This document shows, piece after piece, positions 43,101-53,176 of a stretch of 64,000 nucleotides of DNA. The DNA is from Monocercomonoides exilis (taxonomy: Eukaryota > Preaxostyla > Oxymonadida > Polymastigidae). Made by a program: the position numbers and the translations under genes. Every line of letters starts with the position of its first letter. Position 1 is the stretch's first letter. A model generated the notes under the pieces. The model saw nothing but the letters and a program-made list of their open reading frames with translations. It ran no database searches and was not told the origin of the DNA. The stretch is taken from NCBI GenBank assembly GCA_001643675.2, contig LSRY02000054.1, positions 479,001 through 543,000 on the forward strand, read 5' to 3'.

Positions 43101-46100
43101 ACACCTCGTTCCACCGCATTTCTTCATCGTTGTGTTTCGAATCACCATTTTTAATGGCTCATCATTCACATTTCGAATGATGGGAATATCATTGGTTGTG
43201 TTCTGGGTGACTTCTTCGAATAAACTCCACTCAATAAAAACATCTTGTTCCTCTTCATTTGTCTCTCTCCCTGAGCTCTTTGAAATGCTCAATCCGCTTG
43301 CTCCTTCCAGCTCAACATTCTTCATTGTCAGGTTTTTCACATTCAATGTTGTTGTTGACAACACAGAAATTACATCTTTTGAAAAGCTGAGTGATTGCAT
43401 TGTCACAAACTCCAATTGAACTGTGCCTCCATCTGCTTTGATCACACCAAAATTAATTATTTCTTCTCCACTTTCTTCATTTTTTGTGAATGAACAGTCC
43501 TTCACAGTCAATAGTCCTTCACTTGAGTCAACAAGCATCAAATAATTGACTCCACTTGCGAATGAAGATGACATCACAAAGCTAATCAGTTCGAAATGCG
43601 TGATCCCAGAAATCTTCATTGCAACTCCTTCTGATCCTTCAAGTGATGAGAGACATTCCAAAAAGCACATTTCTTCATCATCCGATTTCACTGAAATTCC
43701 ACCAAGATCAACACATTTTTTGAGAATTCCTTTCCCATTGATGTTTATATTCCTTTCATTTCCTCCTGGAATTCTGGCCAAAGAATAATCAATTGACAAA
43801 CAAGGATAATCTGAGAATCCACAAGTGCAAACATCTTTTCCATCCTCTCCAATAAATAACTCTGAGCCAATTACTCGCCAGAAATAGATCAATGGAATGG
43901 CATTCGTTAAATCATTTCCATCGAAACCCATTAAAGAATTCAATGAAATATCTACCAGATGCTCAGATACAAATGGAAGTGAGGTGTTTGTGATACTCTT
44001 TGTCAAGTTGGATGACTCAACAAAAAGATCATTTCCATATTTCGCAGTATTTGGTTTGTCTGTATCGAAAACAGGAGATGATATCACAAAAGAAGAATCA
44101 CCATCAATCAATTTCAGTGCCATCCCTCCCCCAGACCCAATCTTCTCTTCTTCAGCTGGTGCTGTGCATCCTGTGAATGTGCATGAAATAACATTCATTT
44201 GAATGTTCCCTTTCAACTGAGCATTGATAGCTCCTCCTCTGCTTCCATCAGCCATCACAGAGCATTCCTCAAAATCGCATTCTTCAATATTTATTTCACC
44301 ATTTGAATTTTCATCTTTGCTGTTGTCAATGCTCACACAGCTTCCACTTCCAGATGTTCTTTCAATTTTTTTAAAATTGCAATTCGTCATGTTCAACCAT
44401 AGAGTGTTCATCAACACTGAATTTATGATGCATCCACACAAAGAGATCAACGGATTTCCACTCAAAGTGATTGATGAAGCTGAGAATGAATCAACGGACA
44501 AGGTGCCAGATTCGACAGATAAGAATAGAAATGCCATTTCTGATATTGAATCTTGAAGAGAAAGAGAACAATGAGACATAGTCAGTTGTGAAGATGAAGA
44601 AATAAAAGTTGAATGTGATGAAAGAGAAGGAGGAAGAGAATATATAAGTTTTGACAAGACTGTTTCAACCCCAACTGTCACCATTGCCGCATTTGTTCCT
44701 GTGGAGGAATTAGAAACTGTCCATCCACTTTGATCATCATTTCCTCGAATTTCATGTTTCTGTTCACCAAATGCCAATTCATCATTCATCATTATCATTT
44801 CACAAACAACAACTTTTTTTTCTATTGTTTGCCTTGTGAGGGAATGTTTCATTGTCAAGCAAGGGAATTGGACAATTCCACAATGTGAGTGATCAGTTTC
44901 CTCAGAATTGCTCACAAATATTTCTTCTGGAGTGGGAAGGAGATATATGCATAGTGGAATGGCCACACTGTTGTTTCCATTGTCATATCCTCGAACTTTG
45001 TCAAAAGAATCCAATGAATCTGTCACACATGCGATGTTTTTTGATTTTGCAGTCATTTCCAAATCTGGTGAAATGACGAAGATATCATTCCCCCATTTGG
45101 CTGCGTTTGTTCCGAATGAAGAGGAGATCAGGAAATCTGGATTTTCATTCAATAACTGAAGAAGGATTCCTCCTCCAAGACCATTGGATGTTGAGCAGAA
45201 GCACCCATCAAATGATCCGCCTTTGACTTTCACTTCGTTTTCATTCCCAACACACAGCATCATTGATCCTCCATTTTCTGAATTTGTGCTTCCACATCCC
45301 AAAAATGAACAAGAATTCAGATCAATGTTTGCCTTGCCATTGGAAAATGACATCACTGCTGCTCCGCTTGTTGTTCTTTCTATTTCATTAAAAGTAGATT
45401 CTGAAAGTGTCAATGAAGTTTCATTTGTCGAAGAAAGCGAAAACAATGAAGTTGTAGAGATTGTTTTTTCCCAGTTCACATGTTCCATCTGAAACATCCC
45501 ATTCTGAATGTTTATCAGTTCTGTTGAAAAAGCTGTTTCTGAAGTTTGCCCACTTCCAGAAGATATGTTCAATCTGCTAGTATATATTTCTCCTGTTCCT
45601 GTGATCTCAAACAGTCTTGAACCACGATTATTTTCATATGCACAGTCATACACAAGAACAAAGTCTCTGGCAGTCAATGTGCCTATGGAGACTGAAAAAA
45701 GAGACAAACCAGATGCCTCTAATTCTGTTTGTATTGCAGAACTCAAATCATTTTGTCCATATATTGTGAAAGAATTGGTGTTGCAGTCCACACTTTTTGT
45801 CTCTGAAATCGAACCTGTGAGTATCTCTATATCGGTAACAAATTCTGGAATCAGCTGAGTGAGGCAGTGGCTGATGGTGCAGCAAGGATGGCTTTCATTG
45901 ATCCCGCATGCATATGTATCAATAGCATTGGGTTCTGTTGCAGTTGATGAGACAAATCTGATTCTTCCAAAATCGTTCCGAAGCCATTCACTTTTATCAA
46001 TGACGGAATTGAAACTTATACTAACTCTGTTTCCTGTTTGCCTTGTTGAATAGCAACTTGAGTCTATGTTATTTTCTGTTGAGCCATCTAGAGCAATATC

Positions 46101-47561
46101 ATGCCCTCCTTTCGCACATGTGTTATTGTGGAAAAAGCAATAGAAAAATAATATTCCATTATTGTTTGTATTAATTTGTTGGCTAACAGCACCTCCCCCA
46201 CACATTGAAATGCAATTGCGGAATAGACAATTTGAAATTATAACTTTATCCGCAGGATTCCAATGTTCAATTGCTCCCCCAGATGATGAAGTTGAATGAT
46301 TTGCCTTGCAGGATGAAAATAATGAATTAAAAACGCATTTTTTCTGCCTTTGAGTATTTGTTTGACGAATACATATTGCTCCTCCGTCATTACCCGAAGA
46401 ACAATTTTGAAAAGAACAATCATCAACCATTGACTGGACATACACATACTCTATCATCATTCCCCCTCCTCCGCGATCTGCGGTTACCGCTGCAGAACAT
46501 TGAACGAATGTTGTATGTTGAACAAGGCATTCAGTGATATTCGAAGCATATATTCCTCCCCCAAATGTGGACGAAGCATCGCATCTCAAAAAGGAAGAAT
46601 TTTCAACTTTCAGAATGGCATTTGAATTATCATGCACATAAAGAGCACCTCCTTGTTCGGCTGTGCAATCTTCCCATTCACACAACGAAAAGGATTGGCT
46701 TTCTGTTGTATCCATTCGCTCCTTTTTCTGAAGAGCATTCTTTTCCCTTTTCCCAAAAAGAGTAGTTGTGTTTTTACAGACAAATTTCTCTGAAGAAAGC
46801 GAACCACTCGAGATCCCTCCTTCAAAGGCATTCATACACGAATAAATGAGGCAATTCCTCATTGAACTCAACAAGCATAAATGGGATATCTGGTTATCAC
46901 TGTTCTTGTCAGATTTCACAGACATGTTCCTGAAGGCACAGTTAGAAATCTCTTCACTTTTGCTCTTTCCAGACAATAGGAAATAGTCTGAGGATGAAAC
47001 AGCCAGATCTGTAATGATGGAATTTCTCAAAATGGCAGAATTTGAATCACCAGATGAAAAAACAAGTCTGGAAGGGCAAAGATTCTTTTGGGGGATCAAA
47101 CTCAAATTCACCATGCAGATTGATCCACTTTGCAAATGAAAAGGAGATCCCGATTCTTGGTGGGAAATGCACAAATCCAGCATCACACTTGATTTATCTG
47201 CGACAAGCATCAAAGGTGAAGAAGAATGTTCAAGTGCTACATTCTTCAGTCCAACTGTCGAATTGAAGAATTCAAAAAAAGAAAAAATTGCAGTTGTTGC
47301 AAGCTGTCTAAATCCTTTCGCTTCAGAAAATATGCTTTGCATAATTCCGTTAACAATAGCGTTCTTTGAATGAAAGTATTTATTTCCTGAAGTGTCTTTA
47401 TTTGAATAAGCACGATTATTGTGTTGATGTGTTTCAGAGCAAGAATCTTGATTTTTCAATTCCGTAAATGAAAATATATCTTGCACTTCAAATGTCTTGG
47501 CGATGAGCAGATAGATCAATAAAAGCAAACGCCTGCTCATTGCAAATAAAAATATTCTCAA
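40116..47561 (-). CDS. giant beta-helix receptor with degenerate kinase domain
   Basis: A single uninterrupted frame of 2,481 codons. Residues 1-27 form a signal peptide (RRLLLLIYLLIAKTF). The ectodomain is right-handed beta-helix sequence (repeated GGAI/GGGI turns, NCSF, CxFxxC). Four recurring blocks start with a Cys-containing strand near residues 532, 877, 1233 and 1610 (e.g. IFVSNSEETDHSHCG, IFVSSVADSHTDSKKCG), spaced about 345-375. A transmembrane helix lies at about 2150-2178 (FAFIGCIIVLVIFVALFVAI), followed by a basic coiled linker. The last ~200 residues resemble the kinase C-lobe: RWKAPE (about 2386), TLGLILHETTTGEVPL, and ERPTLAEVI near the end. I see no glycine loop, HRD or DFG, so it should be a pseudokinase. 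A surface adhesion or sensing role is inferred. Confidence 0.88.
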   Translation of the reverse strand: MRIFLFAMSRRLLLLIYLLIAKTFEVQDIFSFTELKNQDSCSETHQHNNRAYSNKDTSGNKYFHSKNAIVNGIMQSIFSEAKGFRQLATTAIFSFFEFFNSTVGLKNVALEHSSSPLMLVADKSSVMLDLCISHQESGSPFHLQSGSICMVNLSLIPQKNLCPSRLVFSSGDSNSAILRNSIITDLAVSSSDYFLLSGKSKSEEISNCAFRNMSVKSDKNSDNQISHLCLLSSMRNCLIYSCMNAFEGGISSGSLSSEKFVCKNTTTLFGKREKNALQKKERMDTTESQSFSLCEWEDCTAEQGGALYVHDNSNAILKVENSSFLRCDASSTFGGGIYASNITECLVQHTTFVQCSAAVTADRGGGGMMIEYVYVQSMVDDCSFQNCSSGNDGGAICIRQTNTQRQKKCVFNSLFSSCKANHSTSSSGGAIEHWNPADKVIISNCLFRNCISMCGGGAVSQQINTNNNGILFFYCFFHNNTCAKGGHDIALDGSTENNIDSSCYSTRQTGNRVSISFNSVIDKSEWLRNDFGRIRFVSSTATEPNAIDTYACGINESHPCCTISHCLTQLIPEFVTDIEILTGSISETKSVDCNTNSFTIYGQNDLSSAIQTELEASGLSLFSVSIGTLTARDFVLVYDCAYENNRGSRLFEITGTGEIYTSRLNISSGSGQTSETAFSTELINIQNGMFQMEHVNWEKTISTTSLFSLSSTNETSLTLSESTFNEIERTTSGAAVMSFSNGKANIDLNSCSFLGCGSTNSENGGSMMLCVGNENEVKVKGGSFDGCFCSTSNGLGGGILLQLLNENPDFLISSSFGTNAAKWGNDIFVISPDLEMTAKSKNIACVTDSLDSFDKVRGYDNGNNSVAIPLCIYLLPTPEEIFVSNSEETDHSHCGIVQFPCLTMKHSLTRQTIEKKVVVCEMIMMNDELAFGEQKHEIRGNDDQSGWTVSNSSTGTNAAMVTVGVETVLSKLIYSLPPSLSSHSTFISSSSQLTMSHCSLSLQDSISEMAFLFLSVESGTLSVDSFSASSITLSGNPLISLCGCIINSVLMNTLWLNMTNCNFKKIERTSGSGSCVSIDNSKDENSNGEINIEECDFEECSVMADGSRGGAINAQLKGNIQMNVISCTFTGCTAPAEEEKIGSGGGMALKLIDGDSSFVISSPVFDTDKPNTAKYGNDLFVESSNLTKSITNTSLPFVSEHLVDISLNSLMGFDGNDLTNAIPLIYFWRVIGSELFIGEDGKDVCTCGFSDYPCLSIDYSLARIPGGNERNININGKGILKKCVDLGGISVKSDDEEMCFLECLSSLEGSEGVAMKISGITHFELISFVMSSSFASGVNYLMLVDSSEGLLTVKDCSFTKNEESGEEIINFGVIKADGGTVQLEFVTMQSLSFSKDVISVLSTTTLNVKNLTMKNVELEGASGLSISKSSGRETNEEEQDVFIEWSLFEEVTQNTTNDIPIIRNVNDEPLKMVIRNTTMKKCGGTRCGKGGGMFCVLNEGGSFECSFCTISECFCSTTGRGGWLFLECTSTAEQPLNFILSNITFRDNSALRGRDVYVRCHSIDTQIVDEQFLLDLRLPFVKDLAIWGCTTDSFVGEEDLLLRVVKYQSETIFVSSVADSHTDSKKCGEFSMPCQSLNVGVQHIIPSLYSQLLISKETVIVGESSALNVTIRSLRSPSAALVHLNSTITGDSGNLITTSEKVRIESVKFNFGQLFSYSGSSIIHETSGQLSLSSVYFSPVGESENIESVVLNSILLNIENGIFHIDNCTISMLLFKKSSFLLNGDEINITNVKLENIDSITDIFVIRKCGSVVFNGVSADGVKLSEGCITSINEKTSGTITLVDSSFNNCSRNSEGASIFFASSSSAQTVLSNCSCSNCVSRSDKGSIMELDNMTDVSMHMCELEGVLAKESERERNKDLKEICEWSGSLVDMVKISVIMKYVTILNSSQGGLSLSAGNVTIEKGEFMNNNPFIEKYPSLRRNIICSDSASLTILSLKGGDGLKDNSSLWILNEGCDLRGIAGERSSPFFIPKLEEVSANENGSNIFIKFKGSLFIPCDLSFRLIFKTGDVELVETYHFEEDSFVSETEVIGRIPSENISNVADETEVSVMILFGGSNKPSSTNSFVLKNKSETEPKEDERISKEKDKIEWSLFAFIGCIIVLVIFVALFVAIIVLLRKKLKETEKKVERERFENEQIMEKIERRRRENNGGSFEMSEMPSTLLEGMTSQIPLLIDNDEEDLPEPPSMTDDVLNENDLPDLESPLPFSVEASASGASQSHSFNVISAKKPFREKEKNNIKTLHSVIHSVQGNFTLGTRAMDVVDGKEVVLAVAELFEHLISVGDERVEMIARQLCPYSIFVEEGNNEVFVLTEELEDEKEKGEMKRWKAPEAGVGDEGIEKAVVFTLGLILHETTTGEVPLSECIAEEAQDMIRDGVRPLTEGIEGEELVEAMEKMWADEPNERPTLAEVIDLLKDPEEES

Positions 47562-49146
47562 ATTTTATTAACTATTATATATTTTGATCATTTTTGCTCA
47601 AAAACTGAAAATAACATTTTAAAATTTTAATTTCATGAAATAAGCATGAATAATAAATTTTCATTGATTTTGATTTCGTTTTTTAATAATATCCATTTTT
47701 AACTCTTTCAAAATTCTTTTTTGAATATTTCTAAACAAAATAATCAAAATTTGGATTAATAAAAGTGTTGTTTGGTTTTAAATAATTCAACAAATATCTG
47801 AATTGCAATAGAAACAAACTATTGGAAAATTCAAACGAATACTAACATGTACAAAACCATTCACTTTTTCTTGTTTCGATGCACACATTTCCAATCGCGG
47901 TCAAAACACTTTCTTTGATTCTTAACCAATGCACAAAGTCTTGTTCCACAAGAACTTATTCTGATCGCAAAAAGTGTCTCATATGATATCTGTAACTCGA
48001 AAAGCTTGGAATAAACACTTTTCCCAAACAGCCTTCAGCGGAAGCGAATAACCTTTCTGATCAAGACAGCTGACAAATCCAACACCAATCTCTTTGTTGT
48101 TGAGCCTCATTTTCTTCCATCTCCCATAAAAAATGCAAACCTCTAATAGGGTTTTCCTTCCTTTTAAGCAACACTCTCCCATTTTCACTTCCTTCACTCT
48201 TTCAAACCACTCTGTAGTGCGTCTTGTTTCAAAACTTTCTCCTTCTCTTCTCTTTTCTTCCTTCCTTTTTCCTTCTCATGTTCATTTTCCTTTCTCACAA
48301 ATACTTTTTCCTTGGCTCTCCATCCATTGCCCCTTCCCCTTCCTTTCCCTTTCTTCTCAATATCCCCCCAACTCAAACGCAAATAATTTTCTTTCTCCAA
48401 AAGCCCTCTTGCCCAGTGCGCTCACGTTCATCTCAGCAACTTTTTCATAAGTGCACAAATTCTGACTGAAAGTTGCATTTGAATGCTTTCATCAAACAAT
48501 TTTCAAAATAAATACAAAAACAAATAAAGAAGGAGAAGGAGAAGGAGAAAGAGAAGAAGGAGAAGGAGACGAACAAGGAGAAAGAAAAACTGGAGATGGA
48601 GAAGGTGAAGGAGATTGGAGAGTAGACATCTGGAGGGAGATTGTTTGGGGTGGAGAAGAGGGGGAAGGAAAGGGTTTCCGGTTGAGAGATAATGAAGGAG
48701 AAGTTGGTGAGGGCGAGGGAGGCATGGGCATAGAGGAAGAGGGGGCACCGGTGGTTGTTGTTGGTGAGGGAAGGTGGGTGGATGGTGCAAGTGGAGGAGC
48801 AGATGGAGGCAGTGGAGTGGCGTTGGGCAGTGAAGAGTGTACAACCGCTGTGAGGGATGATGTTGAGATGGCTCACACACAGCGAGCTGTAAATGTTATT
48901 GAGACTTGTTTGAATGTAACAGATATGATTGTCCTATGCATATCCAATGCTCCAATCTTTGGTGCTTCTAGTGTTGTCATATTTTTGCACAAATAAAAAT
49001 TTTCAAAAAAAAAAAAAAAAATAGAAATAGAAAATTATTTTCATTTCATTCATTTTTATTTTTTCCTTTTTCTTTTTCGATTTTTTTTCTTTAAAAATAA
49101 AATGAATGAAATGAAACAAATTTTGCAAGGGAAAGCGAAAATATAC
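47562..49146. other. intergenic region with unassigned open frames
   Basis: 47562-47950 is AT-rich upstream DNA of the receptor. A minus-strand 72-codon frame at 47979-48197 (VCIFYGRWKKMRLNNKEIG) has protein-like composition but no family. At 48490-48990 both strands are open: the minus strand reads Ser/Pro-rich sequence and the plus strand Gly/Glu-rich sequence, with purine repeats (GAAGGA) at 48530-48620. A minus-strand ATG-led stretch (TTLEAPKIGALDMHRTIIS) runs into a TGA before the Ser/Pro part. None is secure. Confidence 0.4.
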
Positions 49147-49575
49147 TTAACCAAACAAATCGAACATTCCCTTTTGAAAAAAAAAATGAAATTCATAAAA
49201 ACAAATTTTTAATAATTAAACAAAATATAAACATAAGCATAAACAAACCCCTTCGAACTCTTCTTCTTCCTCCTCCTTCTTTTCTTCCTTCTTTGACTCT
49301 TCCTTCTTCGATTCCTTCTCGGGCGCTGCAGCAGCCGATGAAGCGGAAGCTGATGGAGCAGCAGCTGCAACTGCGAATGATGCTGCAGCCATCTTTCTCA
49401 GACCGTCATCCAAGATTTCCTGTCCGGTTTTCGTTCCGACTTTTGAAATTAAATCGGCAACTCTGGCTTCATCAACCTCAGCACCTGCTGCCTTCAATAT
49501 GTTGATTATATCTGCTTTCTTTGGATGTGTTTTTCCACCGACTTGGGATAAAAGCAATGCTGCTGCGTACTTCAT
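49147..49575 (-). CDS. RPP2: 60S acidic ribosomal protein P2
   Basis: Two exons, 49249-49575 and 49147-49170, give 116 residues. The start MKYAAALLLSQVGG with KADIINILKAAGAEVDE is the P2 dimerisation domain. An Ala-rich hinge (AAAAPSASASSAAAAPEKE) and an acidic Lys/Glu run follow. Without splicing, the frame would end in an unrelated Cys/Leu tail. Removing the 78-bp intron (GTTTGTTTATG to TTTCAAAAG) instead gives EEEFEG joined to GMFDLFG and a TAA, restoring the conserved stalk tail. P2 pairs with P1 on uL10/P0 and recruits translational GTPases through this tail. Length agrees with the family (about 110-115). Confidence 0.93.
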
Positions 49576-49915
49576 AGATATTTTTTGTTTTTTTATCCAT
49601 AAAAGATATGTGTTTTTATTACCTAAAATAAGAATCCCACAACAAAAATATATCAATAATCCTTAATTGATTTTTTTGTTAAATTGAAGCTGTTCATCAG
49701 AATTTTTTTCAAATAAAAAACGAAACAAAACAATGCAAGTCCTTTTCATTGTTATTTTTGAAACCATGACAAATATATTAATGGCATTTCAAAATCTTTC
49801 AAAATCTTAAAAAGGCAATAATTTAAGAATTAAACATTCATCATCATAAAAGAGAATATTTCGAATGGCATGCATGTATTATAATGGTTATTGAGCCTTT
49901 GCAACAATCATTTTC

Positions 49916-49975
<60 letters not shown>

Positions 49976-51736
49976 TTTTCTTTTTGTGGTTGTTGAATAA
50001 GTTCATTCGTAGTTTCTCATTGTTATGGTTTGTTTCCAGAGGATAAGAAATAAAGACATGTACGCATTAACGATAGTTAAATACTTACATTCATAATTCT
50101 CTCCATTCGCGATCTCACCTTTGAACATCTGCAGGAGAAGAACCAAACGAATCGGTAGAAGCGATGGATAAAATTTTGAAGCATGTGAAAACTATTTAAA
50201 CAGAAGAAAGTTAAATTTTTGTTTTTATTTTTCAATCTTATTTCATTTCATTTAATTAATATAAATTTTTATTTTTTGTACATCACAAGAAGGCTTTTCA
50301 ACTTAGGGAGCTGCAGATTTGACCCAGTTGACATTTCTGAGGTGATATTACTGAATAAAATTGCAAAATGACATTACGATGTTTCATGCTGTGCTTAAAA
50401 TGCAGTCTTGTGCCTCGATGCAATGTGGTGCTTTCTACAATGTTTTTTGTTCTTTTCATATCTCTGCTTCTGTTAATAGCTCCCCCTTTTATCACTTCGT
50501 AGATAGTTTTGTTAAAAACTAAAGGAGCAAGAGGATATTTGAAGCATAGGAAGATGTTTATTCATTTTTTGCATATTTTCCAATCTTCTTGATCGTAGTT
50601 ACTGCCATTGGAGAAGCCTAACTATTTTTGAGAACATTGCAGTTAGTTTGCGCGTGATGAAGCAGGACAGCATATTGAAAGAGCAAGTGGTTGTGTTGTG
50701 GACTGTGGAGGAGATTGTTGAGAAGACGACGGATGTGATGGGGCTGAGGATGGATGATTCGGAACTTTAATCCATAAATCAACTGAACATTCAGGAGGAA
50801 AAAGAGAAAGAGGAGTGCGGAGAATGAAGACTCTGAAAAAAGAAAGGAAGAAGGAATGTTGAGTTCTTGGAAGTGTCATTAATTTTCAGAGACAATGTTG
50901 CCTTTGTTGCTTCCTCTTTCAATCCCTATTTTTCATTCGGAAATGTTTTTTTCTGTAAAATGCATTCAATAATTTTGAATGCAATAAGGAGGATAAACTT
51001 CATCAGCTGTTTCACATTCAAAAGATCTTTTGATGAGCTTTGTTGCTTTTGCTTTTTTCTCAAATTATTTTTATAATGTTCGTTTCCTGATTCTTTTTTC
51101 CTCTCTTGCAATCGAATCTTTTTGCCACGATTCTTCTCCAAGGTCGGTTGTTTCATATGTGTTTCCTTTTGTGACAATTGTTCAATGCTTTTGTTTTGTC
51201 AACTCTTCTTGATTTTCGAATTCATTCACTTTCAGCAATTCCACGAGTCGTTGGAAATGAAAATAAAAAATGTAATTCAATAACAGATTGCATTCTTTGA
51301 GCATGCAAACATTCGTTGCCCTTGCTTTCCGTCAGTATTGAAGAAGACAAAAGTGATTATTTCTTTCTCTTCAAGAATTGATTTATTCATCAGTTTTCTT
51401 TTTCTCAAAGGTTTGAATTCCATTTCATTCTTAGAAGTGAACGTATGTCCAAGCTCAGAAGTCAATTGCTGAAAAGAAAAAGTTTAATTTCTTCATCATG
51501 CATAATTATTGGTTTGATCAAACAGAATTAAAAGATTATCATTTCTGGCCTCATTCAACATAGCCTTGCAATTTTGTTGGACTTTTTCCAAAACCTTTTT
51601 TCATTAAACCAAGACATTTCCTTTTTTGTTGAAAAATTTCCGTATTGAAAGATAAACAATGATGTTTGTATTTATCGATTTTTTTGTGAGCAAAGAATCA
51701 TTTCGAATGTATCATTCACTGCACATGATAAGCAAA
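49576..51736. other. intergenic with simple repeats and unassigned frames
   Basis: Contains an (ATTT)n array at about 49917-49977. Minus-strand frames at 50298-50495, 50643-50879, 50926-51177 and 51277-51465 have partly protein-like composition (e.g. MTSELGHTFTSKNEMEF near 51460) and could be exons or remnants of one minus-strand gene, but I found no consistent splice joins or family. Confidence 0.4.
49917..49977. repeat. (ATTT)n microsatellite
   Basis: About fifteen uninterrupted copies of the tetranucleotide. Confidence 0.9.
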
Positions 51737-53176
51737 ATGAGTTCGTGCATTGATGATGAGCACGTGGATGAGCATTAAAAGATTCCAACAACTGAACGCT
51801 TTTCAGGTTTGTTCCTTTTTCCGTTATTTGAAAGGTTCTCATCGTTTTGTTTTAAATTCATTTGGAAGAATTGCTTGATAAACTTGGTTATTGCGCAGAA
51901 ATTGAGCTGAAGGACAGAATTGAAGAACTGAACGAAGAAATGGAAAAAATGAATGAAGAAGAATTAAAAGCAGTTTTCACAAAAGAAATGTTCGATAAAA
52001 TATTCAAAATGAATGAAGAAATGAAACTTTCGATGGAAAATGCTCTTTATTTATTGAAGAACATTGGGTATTGGAAAATTATGAAATATACATGGGTTGA
52101 TAGCTTTGAAAAATCTTCACTGAGCAAAGTATTTAAAAAGGTGATTTCTGACGAAATTATGATAAAGAGAGAAAGAAATGAAAAGCTATGGGTTGATCTT
52201 TGTGAGTGCCATCTGTTCCTTAACAATGGAACTTTTAAAAATTTTATATCGATATGTGTACCTTATCTTCTGAAAGTTGCTTTGCGCAAAGAGAAAGACA
52301 AGGAGAACCAAAAAGAAGTGGAAATGGCTTTGATGGCTTTGCGTTGCTTTGGATATGATGTATGTATATTTCTTTTTCATTTTTTGTGTTATTGTATTTC
52401 TTTCTTTCTTTTTTGTTAGAAAATGGAGCAAGAACTTTTCTTGGATGAAATCAAAGATATTATCCAATTTCACCAAAAGCATCGCAACCTTACTCATCTG
52501 GCATATCAATGTGCTTGGGAGTTTTTGATGAATAGGTTTTATACCAATGGAAGTTTGGAAATAGTTATTGAAGATGAACTGCATTTTGCAAGAGAAGCCT
52601 CAAGAGAGCTGGAAGAACTGACAAGAAATGTGGATTGGAAGAGAAAAGAAGAGAAAAGAGGAAGAGAAGTCAAAGAAGTGCTTGTTATCATGGGATGGCT
52701 CTATTCAATTGATAATTACTTTTTCTGGTTCAAATTATGGAATGAAGAGCTTGAAGTGCTTTTTGGAAGCGTTGTTAAGGTATTTCGAGCATCAAGAGAT
52801 AATCACAGAAGAATAAGCGACCAATGCATTGAAACATTAAGATGTGCAACGACGAACAAAGCCACGGAAGTTGATGACTTGCTGAAGGAAGGTGTTGTTG
52901 ATCTGTTTTCAGAAGAAATGAAGAAATCAACTGAAAGATGAAATGGTGAGAAATTGCTTGTATTTCTTTTTGAATATTTCAGAAGGATTGAACGAAAAGA
53001 TGGATGATGAAACATAAGAAAAGGAAAGAAAGGCAACGAAAAAGAAGGTGCAAGAAAAGCTTGAAGAAGAAGGATATGAAGATATCATACCAAGTTTTCA
53101 AGAGACTTCTGAGTTTCTATACGATAAAGAGTGTGATGAATCATTGGATGTTTCTGATTATTTTGTGATTGTTTAA
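51737..53176 (+). pseudogene. nonsense-broken member of an oxymonad helical-repeat family
   Basis: Four exons, 51737-51806, 51869-52359, 52420-52945 and 52983-53176, join in phase to 426 codons (introns 62, 60 and 37 bp). The product reads RFSELLDKLGYC, FDKIFKMNEEMKLSMENAL, CVPYLLKVALRKEKDKENQ, then HQKHRNLTHLAYQCAWEFL, ELHFAREASRELEELTRNVD and KLEEEGYEDIIPSF. I recognise these blocks from a large multicopy family of Monocercomonoides-type genomes; its function is unknown and the fold is probably alpha-helical repeats. Three in-frame stops occur: TAA at 51776-51778, TGA at 52939-52941 and TAA at 53015-53017. Each differs by one C-to-T change from CAA or CGA, and frame and splice sites are otherwise intact. 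I call it a young pseudogene. Confidence 0.72.

Noticed and set aside
40326-47373. Many plus-strand frames opposite the giant receptor
   Set aside because: They are chance frames opposite a 2,481-codon uninterrupted minus-strand gene with signal peptide, membrane helix and kinase-like tail.
48492-48996. Gene on either strand in the Ser/Pro versus Gly/Glu open region
   Set aside because: Both strands are open because of purine bias; the better-looking minus-strand start runs into a TGA and no domain supports either strand.
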